Below, piece by piece: positions 25,284 to 34,302 of a stretch of DNA of 64,000 nucleotides (its first letter is position 1; every line of letters begins with the position of its first letter). The position numbers and the translations under genes are program-made. Source of the stretch: Arthrobacter sp. B1I2 (GTDB lineage Bacteria > Actinomycetota > Actinomycetes > Actinomycetales > Micrococcaceae). The notes beneath the pieces are model-generated. The model did no database searches. It saw only the letters and a list, made by a program, of their open reading frames with translations, and had not been told where the DNA came from. The DNA lies in contig NZ_JAUSYC010000001.1 in NCBI RefSeq assembly GCF_030816485.1, positions 3,038,001 to 3,102,000 on the forward strand, given 5' to 3'.

Positions 25284-26654
25284 ATGGCACGCACCGCCTC
25301 CCTGTCCGGATTCCCCGAGTGGCTTCCCGAGGAGCGGCTGGTGGAGCTGCATGTGCTCGATACCCTGCGCCGGGTCTTTGAACTGCATGGGTTTGCCTCG
25401 ATCGAAACCCGCGCCGTGGAGACGGTGGGCCAGCTGCTGCGCAAGGGTGAAATCGACAAGGAAGTGTACGGACTCAGCCGGCTCCAGGAGGACGAGAGCG
25501 AAAACCCCGTCAAAGGCGGCAAAGCTGATCCCCACGCGCTTGCCCTGCATTTTGACCTGACCGTTCCTTTCGCCCGCTACGTGGTGGAAAACGCCGGCTA
25601 TCTCGCCTTTCCCTTCCGCCGCTACCAGATCCAGAAGGTGTGGCGCGGCGAGCGGCCCCAGGAAGGCCGGGCACGGGAGTTCACGCAGGCGGACATCGAC
25701 GTGGTGGGCGACGGCGAGCTTCCGTTCCGTTACGACGTGGAGATCGCGCTGGTGATCGCCGAAGCACTGAGCGCCCTGCCCATCCCCGACTTCCGCCTCC
25801 GGATCAACAACCGCAAGCTCGCTGAAGGCTTTTACCGGGGCATCGGACTGGATGACACGGCCGGGGTGCTGCGCAGTATCGACAAGCTCGAAAAAATCGG
25901 CCCCGCCAAGGTGGCCGAACTGCTCAAGACCGAGCTCGGCGCGACCGACGACCAGGCCGCCAAAGCCCTGCAGCTTGCAGCCATCCGCACCGAAGATACG
26001 TCCTTCGTAGACCAGGTCCGGGCCCTCGGCGTCAGCAACGAACTCCTGGACGAGGGCCTGTACGAACTTGAACAGGTCATTGATGCGGCCGTGCAGCGGG
26101 CCCCCGGCAAGGTCCTGGCGGACCTCAGCATCGCCCGCGGCCTGGACTATTACACGGGCACAGTCGTGGAAACCGTGCTGGTGGGCCACGAACAGCTGGG
26201 GTCCATCTGCTCCGGTGGCCGCTACGACGCGCTGGCCTCCAAGGGGAACCGCAAGTTCCCGGGTGTCGGACTCTCCATCGGCGTCACCCGCCTGGTGTCC
26301 CGGATCCTGAGCCAGGACCTGGCCAAAGCCTCCCGTTCGGTTCCCACCGCCGTGCTGGTGGCCCTGAACCATGACGACAGCTGGGGCGCTGCCCAGGATG
26401 TCGCGGCACTGCTGCGCAGCCGGGGGATCCCCGCCGAGGTGGCGGCCAAGGCCGAGAAGTTCGGCAAGCAGATCAAGTTCGCGGACCGGCGGGGGATTCC
26501 CTTCGTCTGGTTCACGGACGAGGACGGCACCCACCAGGTCAAGGACATCCGCACCGGCGAGCAAGTGCTGGCCGCCCCTGAAACCTGGATGCCGCCGCTG
26601 GAGGACCTGGCGGTGCAGGTTGAAACAACCGCTGCCGCAGCAGCTGCGGTCTAG
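25284..26654 (+). CDS. hisS: Histidyl-tRNA synthetase, with archaeal/eukaryotic-like signatures
   Basis: The 456-residue class II synthetase charges tRNA-His. Histidine-specific motifs are present: LARGLDYYTG-type segment (IARGLDYYTGTVVE) and SGGRYDALASKG. The upstream motif region reads HFDLTVPFARYV and RRYQIQKVWRGERP, closer to the archaeal/eukaryotic class (DLTVPFARY) than to the common bacterial one (LRPEGTA). The anticodon-binding domain is C-terminal, ending in a poly-alanine tail. I chose the ATG at 25284, which has AAGGAGA ten bases upstream; the frame is open back to 25203 without a plausible start. It stands alone, with a convergent permease gene seven bases after its stop. Confidence 0.95.
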   Translation: MARTASLSGFPEWLPEERLVELHVLDTLRRVFELHGFASIETRAVETVGQLLRKGEIDKEVYGLSRLQEDESENPVKGGKADPHALALHFDLTVPFARYVVENAGYLAFPFRRYQIQKVWRGERPQEGRAREFTQADIDVVGDGELPFRYDVEIALVIAEALSALPIPDFRLRINNRKLAEGFYRGIGLDDTAGVLRSIDKLEKIGPAKVAELLKTELGATDDQAAKALQLAAIRTEDTSFVDQVRALGVSNELLDEGLYELEQVIDAAVQRAPGKVLADLSIARGLDYYTGTVVETVLVGHEQLGSICSGGRYDALASKGNRKFPGVGLSIGVTRLVSRILSQDLAKASRSVPTAVLVALNHDDSWGAAQDVAALLRSRGIPAEVAAKAEKFGKQIKFADRRGIPFVWFTDEDGTHQVKDIRTGEQVLAAPETWMPPLEDLAVQVETTAAAAAAV

Positions 26655-26661
26655 CCGGCGC

Positions 26662-27918
26662 CTATGCCCGCGGCTGGTGCTGCCGGAGCCGCAGCACCAG
26701 CCAGCGCCCTGCCACGCCTGCGGCAAGGACCCCCGCCATGGTCAGGACCGACACCGGCGGAAGCGTGAAGGCCAGCACCAGGCATGCCACGAAGCCGACG
26801 GCGTTCAACCACCTGGGTGCGTACCCCGGGTGCTCTTCCATTGTGTAAGCGGAGGCGTTGGCCACGGCGTAGTAAAGCAGCACGCCGAAACTTGAAAAGC
26901 CCACCACCGTCATGACATCGGTGGTCAGGAGGAGCAAAATGACGACGGCCGCCACGGCAAGTTCGGCGACGAACGGTACCGTGTGCCTGCCGCCCACCCG
27001 GGCCAGCGGACCGGGGAGGTCGCGTTCGCGTGCCATCGCCAATGTGGTGCGGCCCACCCCCGTAATCAGCGCGAGCAATGCGCCCAGGCACGCGGCCGCG
27101 GCTCCGGCCTGCACCAACGGCGCGCCGGCCGACAGCCCTGACTTGAGCACGGCGTCCAGGAGGGGGGTCCGGCTGGCAGCCAGCTGCCCGCCCGGGAGAT
27201 GGTTCAGCAGCAGCAGCGCCAGGGCCAGGTAGATGGCGAAAGCGGCTGCGAGGGCCGCGAGAATGGCGCGGGGGATGGCGCGGGCGGGATCCTTGACCTC
27301 TTCCCCCAGCGTGGCGATCCGGGCATAACCGGCGAAGGCGAAAAACATCAGCCCGGCGGCAGGGAGGACACCGCCCGCACCCCCGGAGGGCACCCCTGTG
27401 GGCTCCGCCGCCGGGTGCGGACCCAGTATGGCGGCGATGGCAACGAACACCAGGGTGGCCAGGACCACGCACAGCAGGATCCGCGTCAGCAGGGCGGTCC
27501 GGGTAATGCCCAGCAGGTTGACGCCGGTGAGGGCGACGACGGCGGCCACCGCCACCGGGACTGCGTAGTCCGGCGCCACATAACTGCCGAACGTCAAAGC
27601 CATGGCCGCGCAGGACGCCGTCTTGCCCGTCACGAAACCCCAGCCGGCCAGGAAGCCCGGCCATTCGCCCAGCTGTTTCCGGCCGTACACATAGGTGCCG
27701 CCGCTGGTGGGGTACCTGGCGGCGAGGGCGGCAGAGGCCACCGCATTGCAGTACGCCACAACTCCGGCAACCACCACGGACAGGACCAGCAGGTTCCCGG
27801 CCAGAGCGGCAGCAGGGGCGAACACCACAAAGACGCCCGCGCCCAGCATGGAGCCCAGGCCGATGGCGGTGGCATCAAAGGTGCCAAGCCTGCGTTGCAG
27901 CTGCTGCGGTTCGCTCAT
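26662..27918 (-). CDS. APC-family amino acid/polyamine permease
   Basis: The 418-residue membrane protein has about twelve hydrophobic segments. The APC signature lies at the start of TM1 (GLGSMLGAGVFV), with TSGGTYVYGRKQLG after TM2 and EEVKDPARAIPRA in the cytoplasmic loop. It probably imports or exchanges amino acids; the substrate cannot be read from sequence. I chose the ATG at 27918. The frame is open to 28056, but this would run over the aspS start and add 46 unrelated residues. It is transcribed divergently from aspS across 94 bases and convergently with hisS, whose stop is only seven bases away. Confidence 0.9.
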   Translation of the reverse strand: MSEPQQLQRRLGTFDATAIGLGSMLGAGVFVVFAPAAALAGNLLVLSVVVAGVVAYCNAVASAALAARYPTSGGTYVYGRKQLGEWPGFLAGWGFVTGKTASCAAMALTFGSYVAPDYAVPVAVAAVVALTGVNLLGITRTALLTRILLCVVLATLVFVAIAAILGPHPAAEPTGVPSGGAGGVLPAAGLMFFAFAGYARIATLGEEVKDPARAIPRAILAALAAAFAIYLALALLLLNHLPGGQLAASRTPLLDAVLKSGLSAGAPLVQAGAAAACLGALLALITGVGRTTLAMARERDLPGPLARVGGRHTVPFVAELAVAAVVILLLLTTDVMTVVGFSSFGVLLYYAVANASAYTMEEHPGYAPRWLNAVGFVACLVLAFTLPPVSVLTMAGVLAAGVAGRWLVLRLRQHQPRA

Positions 27919-28012
27919 GCGGCGGCAGTTCCTTTCCAGCGGGTAAACTCGGACGGGATCGTTCCCGCAACGATCATATTGACTTCCCACTGTTCCCGCA
28001 GAAAGGCGTGCT

Positions 28013-29794
28013 GTGCTGCGCACACATGACCTCGGATCCCTTCGTTCCGAGCACATTGGACAAACCGTAACCCTGGCCGGCTGGGTGGGCCGCCGTCGTG
28101 ATCACGGTGGTGTGGCATTCGTGGACCTGCGCGACGCTTCCGGTGTTGCCCAGGTGGTGGTCCGGGAGGAAGAAGTGTTCCACGGGCTGCGCAATGAGTA
28201 CGTCCTGCAGGTGACCGGCACAGTTTCGCGGCGCCCCGAGGGCAATGAGAACCCTGCCCTGGCGACTGGCGAAATTGAAGTGATGGCCGACAAGGTGGTC
28301 ATCCTCAACACTTCGGACCCGCTCCCGTTCCAGATCGACGAGCACGTGGAGGTCGGCGAGGAAGCCCGGCTCAAGCACCGCTACCTGGATCTGCGTCGTC
28401 CGGGCCCCAGCCGCAACCTCCGCCTGCGTTCCGAGGCCAACCGGGTGGCCCGGGAAATCCTCCACCAGGACGGCTTTGTGGAAATCGAGACCCCCACGCT
28501 GACGCGTTCGACGCCCGAAGGGGCGCGCGACTTTGTGGTCCCGGCCCGTCTTTCCCCGGGTTCCTGGTACGCCCTGCCGCAGTCTCCGCAGCTTTTCAAG
28601 CAGCTCCTGCAGGTGGGCGGTTTCGAGAAGTACTACCAGATTGCCCGCTGCTACCGGGACGAGGACTTCCGCGCCGACCGCCAGCCGGAATTCACCCAGC
28701 TGGACATCGAGGCGAGCTTCGTGGACCAGGACGACATCATTGCCCTGGGCGAAACCATCGTCAAAGCACTGTGGAAGCTGATCGACGTCGAGATCCCCAC
28801 GCCCATCCAGCGGATCACCTACGCGGATGCAATGGCCCGTTACGGCTCGGACAAGCCCGACCTCCGTTTTGGTGTTGAACTCACCGAACTCACCGAATTC
28901 TTCAAGGACACCAACTTCGGCGTCTTCAAGGCACCGTATGTTGGTGCCGTCGTGATGCCGGGCGGTGCCTCCCAGCCCCGCCGCACCCTGGACGGCTGGC
29001 AGGAGTTCGCCAAGCAGCGCGGCCACAAGGGCCTGGCCTACGTCCTCTTCAAGGAAGACGGCGAACTGGCCGGGCCCGTTGCCAAGAACCTGACCGACAC
29101 CGAGCGTGCCGGCCTGGCCGGGGCAGTGGGCGCCAAGCCCGGCGACTGCATCTTCTTCGCCGCCGGCGAGAAGACAGCGGCCCGTGCCCTGCTGGGTGCG
29201 GCGCGCGTGGAAATCGGCCACCGGACCGGTCTGATCGATCCCAGCGCCTGGGCTTTCTGCTGGGTGGTGGACGCACCGATGTTCGAACCGGCCGCCGCCG
29301 CAGTGGCTTCCGGCGACGTGGCCGTCGGCGCCGGCAAGTGGACGGCCGTCCACCACGCCTTCACCTCGCCCAAGCCGGAGTTCCTGGATACGTTCGACAA
29401 GGACCCGGAATCGGCCCTTTCCTACGCCTACGACATTGTCTGCAACGGCAACGAAATCGGCGGTGGTTCCATCCGTATCCACGAGCGCGATGTCCAGGAA
29501 CGGGTCTTCGAACTCATGGGCCTGGACCGCGAGGACGCCCATACCAAGTTCGGCTTCCTGCTGGAGGGCTTCAAGTACGGTGCGCCTCCGCACGGCGGCA
29601 TCGCGTTCGGATGGGACCGCGTGGTTGCCCTCCTGGCGGGCGTCGAGTCCATCCGCGACGTCATCGCCTTCCCGAAGACCGGCAACGGCTTCGACCCGCT
29701 GACCCAGGCGCCCGCGCCGATCACGCCGCAGCAGCGGAAGGAAGCCGGCGTGGACTTCAAGCCCGAGGCCAAAAAGCCGGAAGAAAAGAAGTAA
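28013..29794 (+). CDS. aspS: Aspartyl-tRNA synthetase (bacterial type)
   Basis: The 593-residue enzyme has the N-terminal OB-fold anticodon domain ([15 protein letters not shown]), class II motif 2 ([19 protein letters not shown]), the bacterial GAD insertion domain, and motif 3 ([14 protein letters not shown]). The C-terminal tail is Lys/Glu-rich. It charges tRNA-Asp; whether it also charges tRNA-Asn for a GatCAB pathway depends on genes outside this window. It starts with GTG, with GAAAGG seven bases upstream. A strong hairpin follows the stop. Confidence 0.97.
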   Translation: MLRTHDLGSLRSEHIGQTVTLAGWVGRRRDHGGVAFVDLRDASGVAQVVVREEEVFHGLRNEYVLQVTGTVSRRPEGNENPALATGEIEVMADKVVILNTSDPLPFQIDEHVEVGEEARLKHRYLDLRRPGPSRNLRLRSEANRVAREILHQDGFVEIETPTLTRSTPEGARDFVVPARLSPGSWYALPQSPQLFKQLLQVGGFEKYYQIARCYRDEDFRADRQPEFTQLDIEASFVDQDDIIALGETIVKALWKLIDVEIPTPIQRITYADAMARYGSDKPDLRFGVELTELTEFFKDTNFGVFKAPYVGAVVMPGGASQPRRTLDGWQEFAKQRGHKGLAYVLFKEDGELAGPVAKNLTDTERAGLAGAVGAKPGDCIFFAAGEKTAARALLGAARVEIGHRTGLIDPSAWAFCWVVDAPMFEPAAAAVASGDVAVGAGKWTAVHHAFTSPKPEFLDTFDKDPESALSYAYDIVCNGNEIGGGSIRIHERDVQERVFELMGLDREDAHTKFGFLLEGFKYGAPPHGGIAFGWDRVVALLAGVESIRDVIAFPKTGNGFDPLTQAPAPITPQQRKEAGVDFKPEAKKPEEKK

Positions 29795-29819
29795 CACGCA
29801 GCTGCCTGCAGCAGCCGTT

Positions 29820-29849
29820 GGAGGTTCCCCGGACAACCGGGGAACCTCC
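29820..29849 (+). terminator. Hairpin terminator after aspS
   Basis: GGAGGTTCCCCGG (29820-29832) and CCGGGGAACCTCC (29837-29849) form a perfect 13-bp stem with an ACAA loop. There is no T-run after it. The next gene starts at 29874 with its own ribosome site. Confidence 0.7.
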
Positions 29850-29873
29850 CGCCGTTAACGAAGGAGCAGTCCA

Positions 29874-30686
29874 TTGTCCGCCGCAGGCGAAATCGAACCC
29901 GCACCCCTGGACCTCGAAGCCGCTATGGATGCCGCCTGGCCTGCCCTTGAACGTCATGACGCCGGTAGCTGGGTCCTGCGCGCCGCCGGCGGAGTGACGC
30001 AGCGTGCCAACTCCGTTTGGCCACGTGCCCTCGACGCCGGGCAATCCGATGACGATCTCCCTGCCCTGCTCGCGGATGCCAGGTCCTGGTACCGCAGCCG
30101 CCGGCTGCCGGTCATCTTCCAGGTGTTTGATGACGTCCGCAACGCCGCACTGAACGCCGTCCTCGACGAACAAGGCTTCACCCGCCAGTCCGAAACCGTG
30201 ATCATGGTGCGTGGCACCCGCGGGGCCGGGGATGCCCAGGTTGACGCCGGCGTCGGGATCGCAGCAGAACCCTCTGAGGAATGGCTCCGGCTCTGGTGGG
30301 ACGTCGATGGCCGCGGTGGTGGGGAGGCCCTCGCCACTGCCCGCAAAATCCTGACAGGCTGCCCCTCCCTGTATGCCCTGCTGAGGGACGACGACGGCAC
30401 CCCCGCCGCCGTCGGCCGGCTTGCCGTTCCTGCCACCGGGCCGGGCGCCTGGGGTGGCTTGTACGGGATGGCCACCCGCCCGGATTTCCGCCGCCGCGGC
30501 TACGCAGCCAGGATCCTGCGGTCCCTGGTCCAAGCGGGGACCGCGCAGGGACTGGACGGGTACTGGCTCCTGGTCACAGCGGCCAACCATGGGGCGCAGG
30601 AGCTTTATGCGAAAGCCGGGTTCCGCGAAGCCGGCCGTTACCTGTACCGGCAGGAGAGGCCCCGGCGGTCACTGACCGGCTGCTGA
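29874..30686 (+). CDS. GNAT-family N-acetyltransferase
   Basis: In this 270-residue protein the C-terminal half is a GNAT domain. The acetyl-CoA pyrophosphate-binding motif is RRRGYAARI (R-x-x-G-x-A type), preceded by the strand GLYGMATRP and followed by ANHGAQELYAKAGF, the usual beta-bulge and Y-x-x-x-GF ending. The N-terminal half is a degenerate GNAT-like fold, so it may be a tandem-GNAT protein with one active domain. The acceptor substrate is unknown. It starts with TTG, decided by GAAGGAG eight bases upstream. It stands between aspS and the convergent acVLRF1 gene. Confidence 0.85.
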   Translation: MSAAGEIEPAPLDLEAAMDAAWPALERHDAGSWVLRAAGGVTQRANSVWPRALDAGQSDDDLPALLADARSWYRSRRLPVIFQVFDDVRNAALNAVLDEQGFTRQSETVIMVRGTRGAGDAQVDAGVGIAAEPSEEWLRLWWDVDGRGGGEALATARKILTGCPSLYALLRDDDGTPAAVGRLAVPATGPGAWGGLYGMATRPDFRRRGYAARILRSLVQAGTAQGLDGYWLLVTAANHGAQELYAKAGFREAGRYLYRQERPRRSLTGC

Positions 30687-30698
30687 CCACCCCCTGCC

Positions 30699-30755
30699 GG
30701 TTGAGCTTCGAGGTGGTTGAACTTATCGAAACCCGGCCGCCACAAGCTCAACCAC
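30699..30755. repeat. Short interspersed repeat of the Arthrobacter GGTTGAGCTT...AAGCTCAACC type
   Basis: GGTTGAGCTT (30699-30708) and AAGCTCAACC (30744-30753) are perfect inverted arms; between them is TGGTTGAACTTATCGAAACC. Sequences like GGTTTCGATAAGTTCAACCA occur as dispersed intergenic repeats in Arthrobacter and relatives. This copy lies between two convergent genes, where it can act as a two-way terminator, and contributes the last codons and stop of the minus-strand gene. I see only one copy in the window. Confidence 0.7.
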
Positions 30756-31419
30756 CCGGTGGGTCCGTCACCGTGATCCGCACGGAGCAGGCGTCCGCGG
30801 CGGCCTTCTTCAACACGGCAGCCCGGGGCTCAACTACATCCAGGTAGGCAAGGCGCGGCAGGCGTGCATAATCACGCAGCAGAGGTTCTTCAAGGACCAG
30901 GTCAGCCAGCCCCCTGTCACCACCGGGCACCACGTATTCGAAGGCGTGGCCGGCGAAGACCAGCCTTGCCTGTTCCGCCACAGCAGCCACCAGGGCGTCC
31001 GCCTGGTTGCCGCGGCGACGGGCAAAGCGCTGCTGGGACTGGCCGCCCGCAGCGGTACGGGACTGGACATATCTGGTGCCTGCCTTGGACGCCAGCAGCG
31101 TGCCCTCGCTTGCCACCCCGATTGCGTAACCGCCCCGCCGCACCAGCAGCAGTCCCAGCCGGCGGGGCTGGGACGCGAGGGACGCCAGCCGTTCCAGGCC
31201 GTCCGCACCCCGCCCCGGACGGCCATCCACCGGCCACGGCGCCCCAAGCAGCGCCTCGGTGCCGTCGCCCGCCACAAGGCGGAGGCCGTCGTCGTCATCC
31301 TGCAGCCGGTAACCGCCGTGGGAGGTGCCGAACCGCCCGGCCCAGCCTGACAGCCGGGCGCCGGAAACGAACGCCGTCCGGACGGAGGACAGGGCGCCGG
31401 GTGAACCTGGGGCGGGCAT
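30748..31419 (-). CDS. acVLRF1-family peptidyl-tRNA hydrolase (Vms1/ANKZF1-like release factor)
   Basis: The 223-residue protein matches the actinobacterial VLRF1 family of eRF1-like release factors. The catalytic GGQ tripeptide is at 125-127, within a basic loop (AAGGQSQQRFARRRGNQ) like that of Vms1/ANKZF1 and eRF1. The preceding GGYAIGV/SEGTLLASKAGTRYV strands are the family's core. It probably frees nascent chains from tRNA on stalled or split ribosomes in quality control; this role is inferred from the family. I chose the ATG at 31419, which has GAAGGAA six bases upstream; the open frame runs further but into the divergent rarA gene. The stop codon lies inside the interspersed repeat, so the last few residues may be recent. 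Confidence 0.82.
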   Translation of the reverse strand: MPAPGSPGALSSVRTAFVSGARLSGWAGRFGTSHGGYRLQDDDDGLRLVAGDGTEALLGAPWPVDGRPGRGADGLERLASLASQPRRLGLLLVRRGGYAIGVASEGTLLASKAGTRYVQSRTAAGGQSQQRFARRRGNQADALVAAVAEQARLVFAGHAFEYVVPGGDRGLADLVLEEPLLRDYARLPRLAYLDVVEPRAAVLKKAAADACSVRITVTDPPGG

Positions 31420-31485
31420 GGCGGTTCCTTCGGTATCAGGGGATCGGCGGGAAGGCAGGGGGAAAAGCAGGTGCTGGACTGGAAG

Positions 31486-31500
31486 TAGCCTATCTATGTG
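31486..31500 (+). promoter_or_regulatory. -10 box and leaderless start of rarA
   Basis: TAGCCT (31486-31491) is followed by six bases and the GTG at 31498, with no Shine-Dalgarno sequence. Transcription would begin at the start codon. Confidence 0.45.
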
Positions 31501-32967
31501 GATGATCTCTTCGGGCACGGGCCAGAAAATGACGACGACGACCGTCCCGTCGCCGGGGTGGGCACCGGTTCCCGGGGCCAGGGTGCACGGGGAAAGGGGT
31601 CGCCGCGCAGCCCGCTGGCTGTCAGGATGCGCCCCCGCACCCTGGACGAAGTGGTGGGCCAGCAGCATCTCCTGGGCCAGGGTTCCCCGCTGCGCCAGCT
31701 CGCCGCGGGGGCGGGAGCCGACACCTCGGGTCCGGCCGGCCCCACTTCCCTCATCCTCTGGGGACCCCCGGGCACGGGCAAGACCACGCTGGCGCACGTC
31801 ATCGCGCGCGGGCCCGGGCGCAAGTTCGTGGAACTGTCAGCCATCACCGCCGGCGTCAAGGATGTCCGCCGCGTCATGGACGACGCCCTGACGGCCCGGG
31901 ACCTGTACAAGACCACCACGGTGCTGTTCCTCGACGAGATCCACCGCTTCAATAAAGCCCAGCAGGACGCGCTGCTGCCCGGCGTCGAAAACCGGTGGGT
32001 GGTCCTGGTGGCCGCCACCACGGAAAATCCCTCCTTCTCGGTGGTCTCGCCGCTGCTGTCGCGCTCCCTGCTCCTTACGCTCAAGCCCCTGACGGATGCT
32101 GACATCGAGGGCCTGCTGGTGCGCGCAGTGGGGGACCCGCGGGGGCTCGGCGGCAAGGTACGGCTCAGCGACGAAGCGCTGGAGCACCTGGTCCGGCTGT
32201 CCGGCGGAGACGCGCGCAGGGCACTCACTGCCCTGGAAGCTGCGGCTGGCGTCGCCTTCGGTGACTCGGACGACGTCGAACGTTCCGTGGGGGAGGACGG
32301 TGCAGCCGGTGAGCCGGTCACCGCTGAGCCGGTCACCGTGGAGCTCCGCCACACCGAGCGCGCCCTCGATGCGGCTGCCGTCCGCTATGACCGTGCGGGG
32401 GACCAGCACTACGACGTCGCCAGCGCATTCATCAAGTCCATCAGGGGCTCTGACGTGGATGCCGCCCTGCATTACCTCGCGCGGATGCTTGAAGCGGGGG
32501 AGGACCCGCGGTTCGTGGCCCGGCGGATTGTCATCTCGGCAGCGGAGGACGTGGGGATGGCGGACCCCACCGCGCTGCAGACCGCCGTGGCCGCGGCGCA
32601 GGCGGTGCAGCTGATCGGGATGCCGGAAGGCCGGATCATCCTGGCTGAGGCCGTGGTCCATCTCGCCACGGCGCCAAAATCGAATGCCGCGTACATGGGC
32701 ATCAACAAAGCCATCGCGGATGTCCGTGCGGGCCTCGGCGTCGGGATTCCCGCGCACCTGCGGGACGCACACTACCCGGGGTCCAAGCAGCTCGGGCACG
32801 GTGTGGGCTACAAGTACGCCCATGACGCGCCGCACGCGGTGGCCACCCAGCAGTACCCGCCGGACGACCTGGTGGGCCGGGACTACTACCAGCCCACCGG
32901 CAACGGCGCGGAACGGGACATTGCCCAGCGGCTGGAACGGCTGCGGAAGATTGTGCGGGGCAAGTAG
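31498..32967 (+). CDS. rarA: Replication-associated recombination protein RarA (MgsA/WRNIP1 family AAA+ ATPase)
   Basis: The 489-residue AAA+ clamp-loader-like ATPase acts at stalled replication forks. The Walker A motif GPPGTGKTT is at 89-97, Walker B with DEIHR at 146-150, then [14 protein letters not shown], the sensor ATTENPSF, and the C-terminal tetramerisation region ([22 protein letters not shown]). The N-terminus begins MDDLFG, like other members, and then has a Gly/Asp-rich spacer. A short insertion rich in [10 protein letters not shown] lies around residue 270. The GTG start has no ribosome site but a -10-like box six bases before it. It is divergent from the acVLRF1 gene across 78 bases. 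Confidence 0.95.
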   Translation: MDDLFGHGPENDDDDRPVAGVGTGSRGQGARGKGSPRSPLAVRMRPRTLDEVVGQQHLLGQGSPLRQLAAGAGADTSGPAGPTSLILWGPPGTGKTTLAHVIARGPGRKFVELSAITAGVKDVRRVMDDALTARDLYKTTTVLFLDEIHRFNKAQQDALLPGVENRWVVLVAATTENPSFSVVSPLLSRSLLLTLKPLTDADIEGLLVRAVGDPRGLGGKVRLSDEALEHLVRLSGGDARRALTALEAAAGVAFGDSDDVERSVGEDGAAGEPVTAEPVTVELRHTERALDAAAVRYDRAGDQHYDVASAFIKSIRGSDVDAALHYLARMLEAGEDPRFVARRIVISAAEDVGMADPTALQTAVAAAQAVQLIGMPEGRIILAEAVVHLATAPKSNAAYMGINKAIADVRAGLGVGIPAHLRDAHYPGSKQLGHGVGYKYAHDAPHAVATQQYPPDDLVGRDYYQPTGNGAERDIAQRLERLRKIVRGK

Positions 32968-32976
32968 CTGCCGTGG

Positions 32977-33137
32977 TAGGCTGGATGTTCGTCTGGCAAG
33001 GCACGGACGCAAAATCTCCCCAATTCACGTTGAGAAGGTTATGCCCTGCGCCCAGTAGCAAAAGGCAGCGGTTGGCCGATGCTCTCCATCGTGGAGGCCA
33101 GTAACACTGACACACCGCAGATATTGGAAGGACACAA
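32977..33137 (+). promoter_or_regulatory. rpsD promoter and structured leader
   Basis: TAGGCT (32977-32982) resembles a -10 box just after rarA. Transcription from about 32989 gives a leader of nearly 150 nt before the rpsD GTG. Within it 33074-33099 can fold (GGCC-GATG ... CATC ... GGCC). A leader of this size before an S4 gene could allow autoregulation, but I cannot show an S4 binding site. Confidence 0.35.
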
Positions 33138-33764
33138 GTGGCTAACAACACTCGTGCTCGCCGTCAGGCCCGCCTCTCGCGGTCCCTCGGCATCGCTCTG
33201 ACCCCCAAGGCCGCCAAGTACATGGAGCGCCGCCCGTACGGCCCCGGTGAGCATGGCCGTGCCCGCAAGAAGCAGGACTCCGACTACGCCGTTCGCCTCC
33301 GCGAAAAGCAGCGCCTGCGCGCCCAGTACGGCATCCGCGAAGCACAGATGACCCGTGCCTTCGAAGAAGCCCGCCGCACCAAGGGCCTGACCGGTGAGAA
33401 CCTCATCGAGCTGCTCGAAATGCGTCTCGACGCCCTGGTCCTGCGTGCCGGCTTCGCCCGCACCATCGCCCAGGCCCGGCAGCTGGTTGTGCACCGCCAC
33501 ATCATGGTTGACGGCATCCGCGTTGACCGTCCGTCGTTCCGCGTTGGCGAGGGCCAGCTGGTCCACGTCCACAGCCGCAGCGAGACCATGGTTCCGCTTC
33601 AGGTTGCAGCAGCCGGCGCCCACCGCGACGTCCTGCCCACCGTTCCGGCCTACCTGGACGTCAAGCTGGAAGCCCTGCAGGCACGCCTCGTGCGCCGCCC
33701 CAAGCGTTCGGAAATCCCGGTGACCTGCGAAGAGCAGCTCGTCGTCGAATTCTACGCACGCTAA
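33138..33764 (+). CDS. rpsD: 30S ribosomal protein S4
   Basis: The 208-residue primary 16S rRNA-binding protein starts with the conserved ANNTRARRQARLSRSLG. The S4 RNA-binding domain (MRLDALVLRAGFARTIAQARQLVVHRHI) lies in the middle. The N-terminal zinc-binding cysteines of C+ S4 proteins are absent, so this is the zinc-independent form. It starts with GTG, with GGAAGG upstream. Its location away from the rpsK-rpoA cluster, near alaS, is common in Micrococcales. It ends with a strong terminator. Confidence 0.97.
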   Translation: MANNTRARRQARLSRSLGIALTPKAAKYMERRPYGPGEHGRARKKQDSDYAVRLREKQRLRAQYGIREAQMTRAFEEARRTKGLTGENLIELLEMRLDALVLRAGFARTIAQARQLVVHRHIMVDGIRVDRPSFRVGEGQLVHVHSRSETMVPLQVAAAGAHRDVLPTVPAYLDVKLEALQARLVRRPKRSEIPVTCEEQLVVEFYAR

Positions 33765-33780
33765 ATTCCAGCAGCGTCTC

Positions 33781-33816
33781 CAAAGAAGCCCGTGGCAAGC
33801 GCCGCGGGCTTCTTTG
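33781..33816 (+). terminator. Rho-independent terminator after rpsD
   Basis: CAAAGAAGCCCG (33781-33792) pairs perfectly with CGGGCTTCTTTG (33805-33816); the T-rich end of the stem acts as the U-tract. It lies 17 bases after the stop codon. Confidence 0.85.
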
Positions 33817-33910
33817 TATGTAAGGTACTTGGGGGACATCTGCGCAACGGGCCTTCCGTGCATACGGCGGATGGGGCCCAACCCACCGAATTTCAAGGAG
33901 ATGAACGTCT

Positions 33911-34285
33911 ATGTCTGGTGGCGATATTGCCGGCCTGATCGCTGCCGGGGTTTTCGCGCTCCTGGTGCTGCTGCTCGCGGTCCCCATCCTGAAGCTGGGG
34001 AAGGTCTTCGACGAGGTGCGGACCGCCATCAGGTCCATCAGCGACGGCGCCACGCCCCTGATGGATGAGGTGACGGCCACCGTCTCCACCACCAACCAGC
34101 AGCTGAAGAAGGTGGACGGCATCTCGTCCAACGTCTCGGATGCGTCCGCGAACATCTCCGCCCTGTCCTCGCTGGTAGCCGCCACCGTTGGTTCGCCGCT
34201 GATCAAGGTCGCGGCGTTCAGCTACGGCGTCCGCAGCGCCTTCGCCAACCGCCGGAAACCCGCGGCCGGCCGCCGCAGCCGATAG
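33911..34285 (+). CDS. DUF948-domain small membrane protein
   Basis: The 124-residue protein has one N-terminal membrane segment (about residues 6-28, GLIAAGVFALLVLLLAVPI). A long amphipathic helical region resembling a coiled coil follows (VRTAIRSISDG ... TNQQLKKVDGISSNV), then a basic C-terminus. This matches the DUF948 family of general-stress-like membrane proteins in Gram-positives; no function is established. The ATG has AAGGAG about eleven bases upstream. It sits between rpsD and alaS with another small membrane protein just after, in a conserved actinobacterial arrangement. Confidence 0.8.
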   Translation: MSGGDIAGLIAAGVFALLVLLLAVPILKLGKVFDEVRTAIRSISDGATPLMDEVTATVSTTNQQLKKVDGISSNVSDASANISALSSLVAATVGSPLIKVAAFSYGVRSAFANRRKPAAGRRSR

Positions 34286-34302
34286 ATTCGAAGAGAACGA
34301 AG

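Noticed and set aside
27919..28056. N-terminal extension of the APC permease
   Set aside because: It would run across the aspS start and adds 46 non-family residues; the ATG at 27918 gives the normal APC N-terminus.
33814..34068. An 84-codon frame after the rpsD terminator
   Set aside because: It overlaps the DUF948 gene in another frame, begins in the terminator, and has no ribosome site.
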